From Bacillus sp. FJAT-42315 (GTDB taxonomy: Bacteria > Bacillota > Bacilli > Bacillales > Domibacillaceae), in assembly GCF_002797375.1 (NCBI RefSeq), contig NZ_KZ454941.1, positions 2,080,344 to 2,137,838 on the forward strand: DNA of 57,495 nucleotides, given 5' to 3'. Shown one piece after another: positions 16,866 through 25,432 of the stretch; the first letter of the stretch is position 1, and every line of letters begins with the position of its first letter. The position numbers and the translations under genes are program-made. A model generated the notes under the pieces. It made no database searches and was not told the origin of the DNA. It was given only the letters and a program-made list of their open reading frames with translations.

Positions 16866-17021
16866 ATGGAAAAACAATCAGTTGTATTACGATTTCCTAA
16901 AGTTCTTTTAGAGAGGGTGGATGCCTACAAAGAGCAAAAAGGGTTTGGGACTCGCACCCAAACTATTTTCCATTTGCTACAAGTAGCTCTCGAACAGTCG
17001 GACAATCGAGAGGGCAAATAG
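16866..17021 (+). CDS. Small ribbon-helix-helix (CopG/Arc-like) protein of the IS element
   Basis: 51 residues; the ribosome binding site is TAGGGGTG. The sequence starts MEKQSVVLRFPKVLLERVDA and continues with KEQKGFGTRTQTIFHLLQVA, the beta strand-helix-helix pattern of RHH DNA-binding proteins. It is divergent from tnpB (85 bp between starts) and conserved in copy 2 (43 of 51 residues identical). It lies inside the element, between the left end and tnpB, where tnpA would usually be. Inferred role: repressor of tnpB and of itself through the inverted repeat between them. Confidence 0.75.
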   Translation: MEKQSVVLRFPKVLLERVDAYKEQKGFGTRTQTIFHLLQVALEQSDNREGK

Positions 17022-17155
17022 CCATCCCTTGTCCGAAGGTGATTCATCCCCCACCTACTCATTGGGCTATCGCCCTACACATTCCTTGAGGTGGGAGTCT
17101 TCTCGCCTAAAAAGATAAAGTTTAGTCAATTTTCGAGTAAAAAGCACCGAAAATA

Positions 17156-17195
17156 AAAAGCCAAGAATGTTGATTTTACGACATTCTTGGCTTTT
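17156..17195. terminator. Bidirectional terminator-like hairpin
   Basis: AAAAGCCAAGAATGT (17156-17170) pairs perfectly with ACATTCTTGGCTTTT (17181-17195). It lies between IS copy 1 and the moa operon and may belong to a gene displaced or lost when the element inserted. Confidence 0.65.
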
Positions 17196-17320
17196 GCTAT
17201 TTTTAATTTCCTGGCTGAAAAATCACTTTTTGGACAGCCCCAGTATGGACAGTTCTATTAAACTTTAAACAAATACTATTTAGCGAGGAAGCTTTAATTA
17301 GTCAAGTTCTTCTTTAAAGA

Positions 17321-17381
17321 GAATAAAAACTCTCGTCGTCCTTCCTGTGTTTTTATCAGTGAGGCGACGGGAGTTTTATTC
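17321..17381 (-). terminator. Intrinsic terminator of the moeB-moaD operon
   Basis: AATAAAACTCCCGTCG and CGACGAGAGTTTTTATT pair across a 26-nt loop (one mismatch) directly downstream of moaD. Confidence 0.75.
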
Positions 17382-17392
17382 TGGTTGATGAT

Positions 17393-17626
17393 TCACCCAC
17401 CACTCACCGGCGGAATAAAAGCGATCGTATCTCCTTCTTTGACAATCGTTTCATCCATTGCAAAGTTTTCATTAACAGCGGCCATGACTTGATGTAAAGA
17501 AGAAACTTGATAACGCTCTTCTATCCACTTCTTCACTTGCGAAACGGTCATTTCTAGTGCTTCAATCGTTAATTGGCTCTCTCCGATTTCTTCTTGTAAA
17601 TGAGCAAATAATAAAACAGTAATCAT
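17393..17626 (-). CDS. moaD: Molybdopterin synthase small subunit MoaD
   Basis: 77 residues, a ubiquitin-like fold ending in the required Gly-Gly (IAFIPPVSGG). Its C-terminus is adenylated by MoeB and thiocarboxylated, and donates sulfur to precursor Z together with MoaE. It overlaps moaE by 4 bp and is last in the minus-strand operon moeB-moeA-mobB-moaE-moaD. Confidence 0.93.
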   Translation of the reverse strand: MITVLLFAHLQEEIGESQLTIEALEMTVSQVKKWIEERYQVSSLHQVMAAVNENFAMDETIVKEGDTIAFIPPVSGG

Positions 17627-18096
17627 TGGAATCCTCCTTCTTTTTCTGGTTTGCCATCTGGATAAGGGACGTTTTCAAGCTGATCGCCAACCCATTCTGT
17701 TCCATCTTCCCAAAACTCTTTTTTCCAGATTGGGACAATTTGTTTAATTCTTTCAATCGCATATTCATTCGCTTCGTAAGCCGTTTTGCGATGAGGCGAA
17801 GAGACAGCGATCACAACAGCAATATCAGAAATGTCCAATCGTCCTGTACGATGAGTAATCGCAACTTTTGCATCTGGCCATTTCCCCTTTATTTCTTCAG
17901 CAATTTGGGCAAGCATTTTCACGGCCATTGAAGGATAAGCTTGATATTCTAACTGGAGCGTTTTCTTCCCTTTTGTTAACTCACGAACAGTGCCGATAAA
18001 AACCGTAGTCGCTCCCGCATTTCTGCTAGCGACTTTCTTCGTCACTTCCTCTGTCACAATCGGTTGATCGGTAATTTCAAATAACGTTTGTTCCAT
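17623..18096 (-). CDS. moaE: Molybdopterin synthase large subunit MoaE
   Basis: 157 residues of normal length. MoaE motifs are FIGTVRELTKGKKTLQLEYQAY, HRTGRLDISDIAVVIAVSSPHRKTAYEA and the catalytic Lys region IVPIWKKEFWEDG. It forms the heterotetramer with MoaD that converts cyclic pyranopterin monophosphate to molybdopterin. It overlaps both mobB (20 bp) and moaD (4 bp). Confidence 0.94.
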   Translation of the reverse strand: MEQTLFEITDQPIVTEEVTKKVASRNAGATTVFIGTVRELTKGKKTLQLEYQAYPSMAVKMLAQIAEEIKGKWPDAKVAITHRTGRLDISDIAVVIAVSSPHRKTAYEANEYAIERIKQIVPIWKKEFWEDGTEWVGDQLENVPYPDGKPEKEGGFQ

Positions 18097-18619
18097 CTTG
18101 TTCCCTCACTATTCTTATTAAAAAATCGATATATTGCTTGTCATCTACTATCGGAAAAGCCGGATAGGGTAGGTCATTGGATAAATGACATGCCTCCCAA
18201 TATATTACACATTGAATGTTAGATAACGAATGAAGCAATGGAATATCTTCCGCACTACGTAATAAGACAACTTTTGGATAACTTTCTTGTTTATAACCTT
18301 CCACAAAAATCACATTGATGTCAAAGGTTTGATACAACGTCAGTAATTGTTGAAGGCTCCATGCTTCGCGTTTAACCGTTAAGGATAATACACCGGCTCC
18401 TTCTACGCCCGAAACGACTGCCCCAGCTTGATAATGCCGCACACTATCCTTCGATGCTGATTCATTCACAGGAACTCCGCCGTGACCGTGATGCTTAATG
18501 GAGGCAGAGAGAAGCCCTTCACTAGTTGCACGATGAATCAGTTTCTCCATTAACGTCGTTTTTCCGCTATTTTGAAAGCCGACTACCTGTAGGATGGAAC
18601 AATGTCGTGCCAAGGCCAC
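18077..18619 (-). CDS. mobB: Molybdopterin-guanine dinucleotide biosynthesis protein MobB
   Basis: 180 residues from a GTG at 18619 with AAGGAAG upstream inside moeA. P-loop VVGFQNSGKTTLMEKLI, SIKHHGHG and the Walker B-like VIFVEGYKQESYPK match MobB. It is a GTP-binding accessory protein for MGD formation, which formate dehydrogenase requires. It overlaps moeA by 37 bp and moaE by 20 bp. Confidence 0.92.
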   Translation of the reverse strand: MALARHCSILQVVGFQNSGKTTLMEKLIHRATSEGLLSASIKHHGHGGVPVNESASKDSVRHYQAGAVVSGVEGAGVLSLTVKREAWSLQQLLTLYQTFDINVIFVEGYKQESYPKVVLLRSAEDIPLLHSLSNIQCVIYWEACHLSNDLPYPAFPIVDDKQYIDFLIRIVREQDGTNVI

Positions 18620-19872
18620 TCACTTCCTTGAAGATCTTCTAATAACAGCACATCAACGACCATTCCTTTTTCATACCCTCTCGTTCCCCCTGGAAGCACG
18701 ATGAAGGCATTGGCCTCTGCCAGTGAAGAAACCGCACTGGATTTATTAAAGCCAGATGGCGACGCGACTAGTTGACCATCATTGAAGGAAAGATTCGCAC
18801 GTACAAATCTTGTAAAAGGATTGGGCTTTTTGAAGTCTCCTCCTAGAATAGCTTGCTCTCTTCGTAAATGAGGCGAGGAATTCCATGAGAACGTACGAAT
18901 GATTGGGCGCACAAATAATTCAAATCCGACATAACAAGCAGATGGATTACCAGAAAGCCCGAATAACAATTGGTTATTTAACTGAGCAACCGTCGTGACA
19001 CTGCCTGGTCGCATCGCAATTTTATTAAATAACACTTTTGCCCCTAATTGCTCGTAGATTTCCGGCAAATAATCATAGTCTCCAACCGATACGCCACCAG
19101 TCGTAATCAGAAAATCGACTTCTTCGATCGCTTCTTTGACAGCGGCCACACAAGTATCCAACTCATCGCTGAATTTACCGAAGTAACGCGCTTCTCCACC
19201 TGCTCTTTCAATTTGTGAAAGAATCATATAAGCATTGCTATTACGGATCTTCCCTGGTTGTAGCGGTTCATTGGCATCTAATAGCTCACTACCTGTAGCT
19301 AACACACCGATGACGGTTTTTTTCACAACTGGTACTTCGTGATAGCCAAATGTCGCAAGCAATGCCGAAACACCTGGATTGATGTATGTTCCCTTCTTGA
19401 CTAAGACGGCTCCTTTTTTCATATCTTCCCCTTGAAAAGAAATATTGTCGCCGCTTTGATAAGGACGTTTAATCTCCATATAGCTTTTATCATTCTCTTC
19501 ATATGCCCGAGCCAACTCAAGCATAACGACAGCATTACAGCCTTGCGGAATTTGAGCACCTGTCATGATACGTACCGCTTGTCTCTCTTTCACCTGCTCA
19601 CTAAAAACAAATCCAGCGCCAATTTCTCCAACTACTTCAAACGAAATCGGTTGTTCTGCACTCGCTGAAATGCTATCTTCCGCTCGAATCGCAAATCCAT
19701 CATAAGGTGAGCGATCAAAGGAAGGTACATCATGATCAGCGATCAAATCTTCTGCTAAAAAACGACCGTATGCCGAGGGCAAAGACACGAATTCTTTTTT
19801 TCCTTGCTGAGCAAATTCCATCACTCTTCGTACCGCTTCTTCTACGGCGATCGGGGTTCTTTTTTGTAACAT
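18583..19872 (-). CDS. moeA: Molybdopterin molybdenumtransferase MoeA
   Basis: 429 residues with AGGAG upstream. MoeA motifs run in order: DVPSFDRSPYDGFAIR, RIMTGAQIPQGCNAVVMLE, GEDMKKGAVLVKKGT, VLATGSEL and TTGGVSVGDYDYLPEI, then the C-terminal domain IV (GLSGNPSACYVGFELFVRP). It inserts molybdate into adenylylated molybdopterin. It lies 15 bp after moeB. Confidence 0.95.
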   Translation of the reverse strand: MLQKRTPIAVEEAVRRVMEFAQQGKKEFVSLPSAYGRFLAEDLIADHDVPSFDRSPYDGFAIRAEDSISASAEQPISFEVVGEIGAGFVFSEQVKERQAVRIMTGAQIPQGCNAVVMLELARAYEENDKSYMEIKRPYQSGDNISFQGEDMKKGAVLVKKGTYINPGVSALLATFGYHEVPVVKKTVIGVLATGSELLDANEPLQPGKIRNSNAYMILSQIERAGGEARYFGKFSDELDTCVAAVKEAIEEVDFLITTGGVSVGDYDYLPEIYEQLGAKVLFNKIAMRPGSVTTVAQLNNQLLFGLSGNPSACYVGFELFVRPIIRTFSWNSSPHLRREQAILGGDFKKPNPFTRFVRANLSFNDGQLVASPSGFNKSSAVSSLAEANAFIVLPGGTRGYEKGMVVDVLLLEDLQGSEWPWHDIVPSYR

Positions 19873-19887
19873 GTTTCACCACTCCTT

Positions 19888-20904
19888 TTATCCTAATAAA
19901 CGATAATAAAGACTTCTAGCTTGCTGAATATCATTTGTTCCATGAATCAATACGCGGCCACCTTGAAAAATGACGAGGCGATAATCGTCTAATTGACAAG
20001 AAAGCAAATACGGATTTCGGTGAATAGCTCCTTGATGGCCTAACTGTCTTTCTAAACGATCGAAGTCATAATTCATTTCGTTAGCCGGCCGAATTTGCAC
20101 CGTATTACGCCCACATAAAACATCCGTTTTCGTTTGATTTTCATAAGCTAAATACGGATAAATTCGAGCTTCTCCGCAAGATGGGCAATGTTGATCTTTT
20201 ACTGTATCTAATTTTACGGCATAGTGCTGATTTTTCCATAAATCAAACGTTAAATACGTATTTCTAACAGCTTGGATATCTCCAACTAAAATTTTTAAAG
20301 CTTCTGCCACTTGATACGCGGCAACCATTTGAACAGCTGGACTAATAATACCGACTGTATCACAAGTAGCTCCCGTGTTTGGTACCTTTTGAAGGAGACA
20401 GTGAAGACAAGGCGTTTGTCCCGGAATGATCGTATAGGTCGCTCCATAACTCCCTACACAAGATCCATATACCCATGGAATATCATGCTTTTGCGACAAG
20501 TCATTGATTATGAAACGAATATCAAAGTTATCCGTCCCGTCTATCATCACATCGACGTCTGTCAGCAATGGCTCTAGCGTATCAGCTCGCGCATCCATAA
20601 CTAGTCCTTGGATGTCAACATCAGAGTTAATATTCTCTAACCGATTTTTCGCTGCGACTGCTTTTGGTAATTGTTCTTTCGCGTCCTGCTCGCTATAGAG
20701 CTGCTGGCGCTGCAAATTACTCCATTCCACGTAATCTCGATCAATAATCGTCAACTTGCCAACGCCAGCCCGGACGATCGCTTCTGCACTGGCACTTCCT
20801 AAAGCCCCTGCTCCTACAATTAACACGTGCTTCTTTTGGATATTTTCTTGTCCTGAGTTTCCGATTGGTTGAAATAACTGCTGTCTTGAATATCTTTCGC
20901 TCAC
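19888..20904 (-). CDS. moeB: Adenylyltransferase MoeB/ThiF (E1-like MoaD activator)
   Basis: 338 residues. An E1-like Rossmann fold with GAGALGSASAEAIVRAGVG, the ATP-binding RxxxxxxQ/DxDxVxxSNLQRQ stretch (DRDYVEWSNLQRQQLY), IDGTDNFDIRF and the zinc ligands CLHC and CPSC. About 95 residues beyond the E1 core form a C-terminal extension with the pattern CGRNTVQI, as in Bacillus MoeB-type proteins. It activates the C-terminal Gly of MoaD. It may also serve ThiS, since no thi genes are here to separate the roles. First gene of the operon. Confidence 0.92.
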   Translation of the reverse strand: MSERYSRQQLFQPIGNSGQENIQKKHVLIVGAGALGSASAEAIVRAGVGKLTIIDRDYVEWSNLQRQQLYSEQDAKEQLPKAVAAKNRLENINSDVDIQGLVMDARADTLEPLLTDVDVMIDGTDNFDIRFIINDLSQKHDIPWVYGSCVGSYGATYTIIPGQTPCLHCLLQKVPNTGATCDTVGIISPAVQMVAAYQVAEALKILVGDIQAVRNTYLTFDLWKNQHYAVKLDTVKDQHCPSCGEARIYPYLAYENQTKTDVLCGRNTVQIRPANEMNYDFDRLERQLGHQGAIHRNPYLLSCQLDDYRLVIFQGGRVLIHGTNDIQQARSLYYRLLG

Positions 20905-20938
20905 GGAATGACCTTCCTTTCTCTATGTAAATTTTCAT

Positions 20939-20966
20939 TTGACGTTTTTATTTTTGCTATTATAAT
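20939..20966 (+). promoter_or_regulatory. Sigma-A-type promoter for moaB-mobA-moaC
   Basis: TTGACG (20939-20944), 16-bp spacer, TATAAT (20961-20966), 40 bp upstream of moaB in the divergent moeB/moaB intergenic region. Confidence 0.7.
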
Positions 20967-21006
20967 GGAGTCATTGATTTTATGACTATGAAAAGGAGGA
21001 ATATGG

Positions 21007-21501
21007 ATGCATCCAACTCATTCAAGTACATCGGTCTCCGCGGCGATTTTAACCGTTAGCGACACGAGAACCGTAGAAAATGATCAAAGTGGTCAACAGA
21101 TTAAAGCCTTGCTCGAATCCGCTACATTCCAGGTTGTTCAACATCAGATTGTGAAAGATGAACAACTAGCCATTATAGATAAGGTTCAAGCCTGGTGTGA
21201 AGATCCAAACATTCATGCGATTATCGTCACCGGAGGAACCGGGTTTACTCCAAGGGATGTCACCTATGAGGCTCTCACATCCCTATTTGAAAAAGAAATG
21301 ACAGGCTTCGGAGAATTATTCCGCTCCTTGAGTTATACGGAAATTGGCCCACGAGCGATGTTCAGTCGTGCTGTTGCTGGCTGTAAAAACCAAACCGCTA
21401 TTTATGCTTTGCCAGGGTCCACCAATGCCGTCAAATTAGGTATGAATCAACTCATTATCCCAACTGTCCAACATTTTATTGGGGAGTTAAACAGACAATG
21501 A
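21007..21501 (+). CDS. moaB: Molybdenum cofactor biosynthesis protein MoaB
   Basis: 164 residues, with AAGGAGGA 8 nt upstream. MoaB/MogA motifs include AAILTVSDTRTVENDQSGQ, IIVTGGTGFTPRDVTYEAL and ALPGSTNAVKLGMNQLI. It adenylylates molybdopterin before MoeA inserts molybdenum. First gene of a three-gene plus-strand operon; it overlaps mobA by 4 bp. Confidence 0.93.
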   Translation: MHPTHSSTSVSAAILTVSDTRTVENDQSGQQIKALLESATFQVVQHQIVKDEQLAIIDKVQAWCEDPNIHAIIVTGGTGFTPRDVTYEALTSLFEKEMTGFGELFRSLSYTEIGPRAMFSRAVAGCKNQTAIYALPGSTNAVKLGMNQLIIPTVQHFIGELNRQ

Positions 21502-22073
21502 CGATGGCCGGCGTCGTATTAGCAGGTGGCAAATCCTCTCGTTATGGCAAACCAAAAATGTTTGAACTGTACGAAGGAAAATGCTTATATGAATATAGCT
21601 TAGATGCGTTAAGAGAGCACTCTCTTCATCCATTGATTATTTCTACGAATCCAGACTTGTTGCCAAAATTTAAGCAAGTAGACGTCCGTTTTGTCATTGA
21701 AGAAGAACAAAACTATCAAGGACCATTATTCGCCTTACATCATATCATGTCTTCGGTGCCAGATAGCGAATGGTTTTTTGTCCTGGCTAGTGACCTACCT
21801 TTTATGACTTCTGCTTTCGTCGAAACGATGATTTCACTCACAGAAGATCAATATGATGCGATCGTGCCCACGCAGTCGAATCGAATTCAACCGCTTACGG
21901 CACTGTATCACCGAAGAAGCCTAGACAAAGCACAACTGCTTCTGCAAAACAATAAAAAAAGCATGCGAGCATTATTAGACCAATTAACTGTACGTTACGT
22001 ACCTTTCGCCAACGATCAACAAGAGTTTATTAACATCAACTCGAAAGAAGATTGGCCTAAAGAAATCAAATAA
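21498..22073 (+). CDS. mobA: Molybdenum cofactor guanylyltransferase MobA
   Basis: 191 residues. The nucleotidyltransferase signature is GVVLAGGKSSRYGKPK near the start, followed by VLASDLPFMTSAFVETM and PLTALYHRRSLDKAQLLL. It transfers GMP from GTP to molybdopterin to make the MGD cofactor used by formate dehydrogenases. Overlap ATGA with moaB; moaC follows 21 bp downstream. Confidence 0.93.
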   Translation: MTMAGVVLAGGKSSRYGKPKMFELYEGKCLYEYSLDALREHSLHPLIISTNPDLLPKFKQVDVRFVIEEEQNYQGPLFALHHIMSSVPDSEWFFVLASDLPFMTSAFVETMISLTEDQYDAIVPTQSNRIQPLTALYHRRSLDKAQLLLQNNKKSMRALLDQLTVRYVPFANDQQEFININSKEDWPKEIK

Positions 22074-22094
22074 TACATACTTCAGGAGGATATT

Positions 22095-22583
22095 ATGAGT
22101 AACTTTACCCATTGGAATCAAGACGGTCGACCGAAAATGGTCGATATTTCACAAAAGGACGTCACAAAACGGACAGCCATCGCTAAAAGCACGATTGCTA
22201 TGTCTAATGAATTATACGAAGCCATTCAACAGGGTCTGATTAAAAAAGGTGATCCAACACAAGTCGCTCAAATCGCAGGAATTATGGCCGCGAAAAAAAC
22301 GTCTGACCTCATTCCGATGTGTCACCCGATCATGCTCCAAGGAACCGATTTTACCTTTGACTACGAGCAAACGAACGAAGGATATGACTTGCATATGCAA
22401 GTCACCGTTAAATGTCAAGGAAACACCGGCGTTGAAATGGAGGCTTTAACAGCTGTATCTGTCGCTGCCTTAACTTTCTACGACATGTGCAAAGCGGTTG
22501 ATAAATCGATGGTCATTAAAGAGACTCATTTAGTCCAAAAAACCGGCGGCAAAAACGGTGACTTTTTCCATGAACGTACATAA
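22095..22583 (+). CDS. moaC: Cyclic pyranopterin monophosphate synthase MoaC
   Basis: 162 residues, preceded by AGGAGGAT. MoaC motifs are [65 protein letters not shown] and KTGGKNG. It works with MoaA in the first step from GTP. Last gene of moaB-mobA-moaC. Confidence 0.95.
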   Translation: MSNFTHWNQDGRPKMVDISQKDVTKRTAIAKSTIAMSNELYEAIQQGLIKKGDPTQVAQIAGIMAAKKTSDLIPMCHPIMLQGTDFTFDYEQTNEGYDLHMQVTVKCQGNTGVEMEALTAVSVAALTFYDMCKAVDKSMVIKETHLVQKTGGKNGDFFHERT

Positions 22584-22612
22584 AAAACCCGGCATTTGCT
22601 GGGTTTTTTATG
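22579..22612 (+). terminator. Intrinsic terminator after moaC
   Basis: ATAAAAAACCC and GGGTTTTTTAT pair with an inner GGC/TGC-type extension over a short loop; the strong T-tract follows the moaC stop directly. Confidence 0.8.
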
Positions 22613-22706
22613 ATTTGTCAATTATGAATGAAACGGTTGAACGAACACCTTCCGCTTTCGAGCTTTCGGATCGTCTAGCTTCGAAACAGTCGGCTCTACT
22701 TTCGTA

Positions 22707-23507
22707 TTAAGAAATTTTTTGTAACTTAGTTTGTTGTACTTGTTGTTTTGGGTAAGACATGAAGTAAGCCATTCCGACAAATACAGCTCCTCCAACAACA
22801 TTTCCTAAAAATGCGGGAACAACATTTCCTAAAAACTCGATCCATGTTACATGTCCAGAAAAGATGGCAGCTGGAATAACAAACATATTGGCAACAACGT
22901 GCTGGAATCCAATCGCAACAAACGCCATGACTGGGAACCAAATACCAAAGATTTTCCCAGCAAAATCATTCGCTCCGTAAGCTAGCCAAACAGCTAGACA
23001 GACAAGCCAGTTACAACCAATTGCAGAAATAAACGTTTGCATAAAGGAATCAGCAACTTTTGCCTCAGCAATTGCTACCGTTTTATCTAAAAATGGTCCT
23101 GTTTCTGTTAAACCGACAACATGACCAAAAAAGTAAGCGACAAATAAAGCACCAATTAGGTTCGCTAACGTAACCCAAAACCAGTTACGAGCTAAGTCTG
23201 CTACTGTAATTCTTCGAGCATAAAGTGCCATAGGTACAGACATCATGTTTCCAGTAATTAATTCTGCACCAGCAAGAATGACTAAAATGAGCCCCAATGG
23301 GAAAACAGCTGCTCCTAAAAATCCAGCAAAGCTTCCCCACTCTGGTGGCATACTTCCTATCACTCGAATATCAAGTAAAAATCCTAACGCAATGAAAGCT
23401 CCTCCTAAAAACCCAAGTATAAGCATTGTTGTTATCGGTAATTTTGCCTTTCCAACACCCGCTTCAATGGCTATTTCTGTAATTTTATCTGGTTTATTAA
23501 AAGCCAT
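22707..23507 (-). CDS. Formate/nitrite transporter family channel (FNT, FdhC/YrhG-like)
   Basis: 266 residues with six hydrophobic segments. FNT signatures are AGAELITGNMM, SAIGCNWLVCLAVWLA and GFQHVVANMF (FEHSVANM-type loop with the channel His). It moves formate, or possibly nitrite, across the membrane. Its position 46 bp downstream of moaA and near fdhF favours formate as substrate; B. subtilis has an FNT gene (yrhG) beside its formate dehydrogenase too. Confidence 0.88.
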   Translation of the reverse strand: MAFNKPDKITEIAIEAGVGKAKLPITTMLILGFLGGAFIALGFLLDIRVIGSMPPEWGSFAGFLGAAVFPLGLILVILAGAELITGNMMSVPMALYARRITVADLARNWFWVTLANLIGALFVAYFFGHVVGLTETGPFLDKTVAIAEAKVADSFMQTFISAIGCNWLVCLAVWLAYGANDFAGKIFGIWFPVMAFVAIGFQHVVANMFVIPAAIFSGHVTWIEFLGNVVPAFLGNVVGGAVFVGMAYFMSYPKQQVQQTKLQKIS

Positions 23508-23553
23508 GCCTACATTCCTCCAATTTACCTCTTGTTATCAAATTTTCTTCTTT

Positions 23554-24570
23554 CTATCCACCAATATGAGACATTTCTACTTTCGTATTTGTCCGCGGGC
23601 GGGTCTGATTGGTCCGCTCATCAGAATAGCGGTCGCTTCGATGACTCCAAACGCTTTCGATAATTCCAGCAATAGCGTCATCACTTTGTCCCGAACGGAG
23701 CAGTTCTCGAAGGTCGGTTCCAGCTGTAGCAAATAAACAAGTATACAGTTTTCCCTCAGCAGAAATCCGCGCTCTTGTACAAGTGGAACAAAATGAATCG
23801 GTCACCGATGAGATGATCCCAATTTCTTGGTCGCTATCGATGTAGCGATAACGAGTTGCTACTTCTCCACTGTAATTCGGTGCCATCGGTTCGATGGGAG
23901 AAAATTGATTCACTTGATTCAATATTTCTTGCTTAGACGTCACATCATCTAAACGCCATCCGTTCGAATTACCTACATCCATGTACTCAATAAAGCGAAG
24001 GTTGTGCTTTTTCTCTTTAAAAAAGCGAGCCATTGGAATAATATCTTGGTCGTTTTTCCCTTTTTGTACGACCATATTTACTTTAACTTTCATACCTACT
24101 TCTGCTGCTTTTTCAATGCCTTCTAACACGGTCTTTACTTTTCCTCTGTTACCATTCATCGCTAAAAAACGTTCTTCGTTTAATGAATCCAAACTAACAG
24201 ACACACGTGATAAACCCGCTTTCGCTAAGGTTTCCGCATGCTTTTTCAACAGTGCTCCATTCGTTGTTAAAGCGATGTCCTCTACTCCGTCGATTTGATC
24301 GATCCGTTCAATTAGTTCTGGCAGATTCCTTCTTAACAGCGGCTCTCCACCGGTGATTCGTATCTTTTTCACACCAAAAGAAACAAAAATTTTGACTAAT
24401 CGTTCCATTTCATCAAATGATAAAATTTTATCAGAAGGTAAAAAAGAATAATCACTTCCAAAAATCTCTTCAGGCATACAGTATCGACAGCGGAAATTGC
24501 AACGATCGGTCACTGATAGACGTAAATCTCTTAAAGGGCGACGCAGCTTGTCCTGTACTTCTGTATTCAT
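23554..24570 (-). CDS. moaA: GTP 3',8-cyclase MoaA (radical SAM)
   Basis: 338 residues from the ATG at 24570, which has GAGGTGAAG upstream; an earlier in-frame ATG at 24606 has none. The radical-SAM cluster motif is [10 protein letters not shown], followed by [13 protein letters not shown] and [15 protein letters not shown]. The C-terminal [4Fe-4S] ligands are in [15 protein letters not shown] and YTCLF. The terminal GG, needed for catalysis, is present (SHIGG). Operon: DUF2294, fdhD, moaA, FNT on the minus strand. Confidence 0.95.
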   Translation of the reverse strand: MNTEVQDKLRRPLRDLRLSVTDRCNFRCRYCMPEEIFGSDYSFLPSDKILSFDEMERLVKIFVSFGVKKIRITGGEPLLRRNLPELIERIDQIDGVEDIALTTNGALLKKHAETLAKAGLSRVSVSLDSLNEERFLAMNGNRGKVKTVLEGIEKAAEVGMKVKVNMVVQKGKNDQDIIPMARFFKEKKHNLRFIEYMDVGNSNGWRLDDVTSKQEILNQVNQFSPIEPMAPNYSGEVATRYRYIDSDQEIGIISSVTDSFCSTCTRARISAEGKLYTCLFATAGTDLRELLRSGQSDDAIAGIIESVWSHRSDRYSDERTNQTRPRTNTKVEMSHIGG

Positions 24571-24624
24571 CTTCTTCACCTCTTTTCTTAAATTAGTGGT
24601 TTTCATCGTTAGCTATCTTTCAAA

Positions 24625-25422
24625 TTATGAGTTCAGCTTAATTCTTTCAGGACAAGTGTAAATATTTAGTGATTGCTGACGAATGAACCCAACAGTTGTT
24701 ATACCTAATTGTTCAGCTAATTGTAAAGCTAATTCTGTCGGAGCGGACTTCGAAAGTACGATTTCACATCCTATTTTTGCTACTTTCAGCAAAATTTCTG
24801 ATGAAATTCTCCCACTAAAAACTAATACTTTATCCCCTATAGAGATATCATTTCTTAAGCAGTATCCGTATATTTTATCAAGCGCATTATGCCTCCCAAT
24901 ATCCATTCTGCTCAAGATTGTCCCATTTATATCACATAGAGAAGCATTGTGAACCCCGCCCGTTTGTTGAAACGTGACGGCCGAGTTTTGCATGTCATTC
25001 ATTAAGCGAAAACAATCTTCTGGCGTAATTTGTACGCGGACTTGATCCATCTTTTTTGCCGTTAAGGCGTCGTTAACAAATACAAAACCTTGTCTACTCA
25101 TCCCACAGCATGAAGTGATATATCGCTTATTTTGAAACTTGTGATAGTAAGGGTTTACTTTCTTTGTTTTTACGTGAACAAAGCCGTCTTTTTCTTGAAT
25201 CGATATATCTTCAATGTCTTCAAATTTGCGAATAATATTTTCTGAAGCAAGATAGCCAATCACCATATCTTCAATATGCTCGGGGGTACAAACCATTGTG
25301 ACAAACTCCTCTTGGTTAATTTTCACCGTAACCGGGTACTCTGTCACAATCACATCTTCTACCTTTTCTACTTGACCATTGTCTACACGAATAATTTCTC
25401 TCTTTACTTCCGCTTCCCTCAT
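24625..25422 (-). CDS. fdhD: Formate dehydrogenase accessory sulfurtransferase FdhD
   Basis: 265 residues, start preceded by AGGAGGT. FdhD motifs: TEYPVTVKINQEEFVTMVCTP, GYLASENII, the Cys pair in TSCCGMSRQGF (the CxxC-like sulfur-transfer loop, here CC), TGGVHNASL, DIGRHNALDKIYGY and VFSGRISSEIL. It passes sulfur from a cysteine desulfurase to the molybdenum centre of FdhF. It lies between moaA and DUF2294, divergent from its client fdhF. Confidence 0.94.
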   Translation of the reverse strand: MREAEVKREIIRVDNGQVEKVEDVIVTEYPVTVKINQEEFVTMVCTPEHIEDMVIGYLASENIIRKFEDIEDISIQEKDGFVHVKTKKVNPYYHKFQNKRYITSCCGMSRQGFVFVNDALTAKKMDQVRVQITPEDCFRLMNDMQNSAVTFQQTGGVHNASLCDINGTILSRMDIGRHNALDKIYGYCLRNDISIGDKVLVFSGRISSEILLKVAKIGCEIVLSKSAPTELALQLAEQLGITTVGFIRQQSLNIYTCPERIKLNS

Positions 25423-25432
25423 CTTTGACCTC

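Larger units (their letters stand above)
15524..17114 (-). mobile_element. IS605-group element copy 1 (tnpB + divergent RHH gene, no tnpA)
   Basis: Boundaries were set by comparing the two copies. Shared sequence stops at TTGAACCC (right end, 15524) and at AAAAAGATAAA (left end). The shared 5-mer TTTAT (minus strand, 17115-17119) fits a target/TAM outside the element. Both ends fold: the right end as CCCCCACTT...AAGTGGGGG, the left end as CCCACCT...AGGTGGG enclosing GGGCGATAGCCC. There are no terminal inverted repeats or target duplication, as expected for this family. No Y1 transposase is present, so it would need TnpA in trans. Confidence 0.8.

Noticed and set aside
22660-22706. Degenerate copy of the CTAGCTCCAGCGCC-type repeat common in Bacillaceae (ATCGTCTAGCTTCGAAAC)
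   Set aside because: Too short and diverged for a call from a single site.
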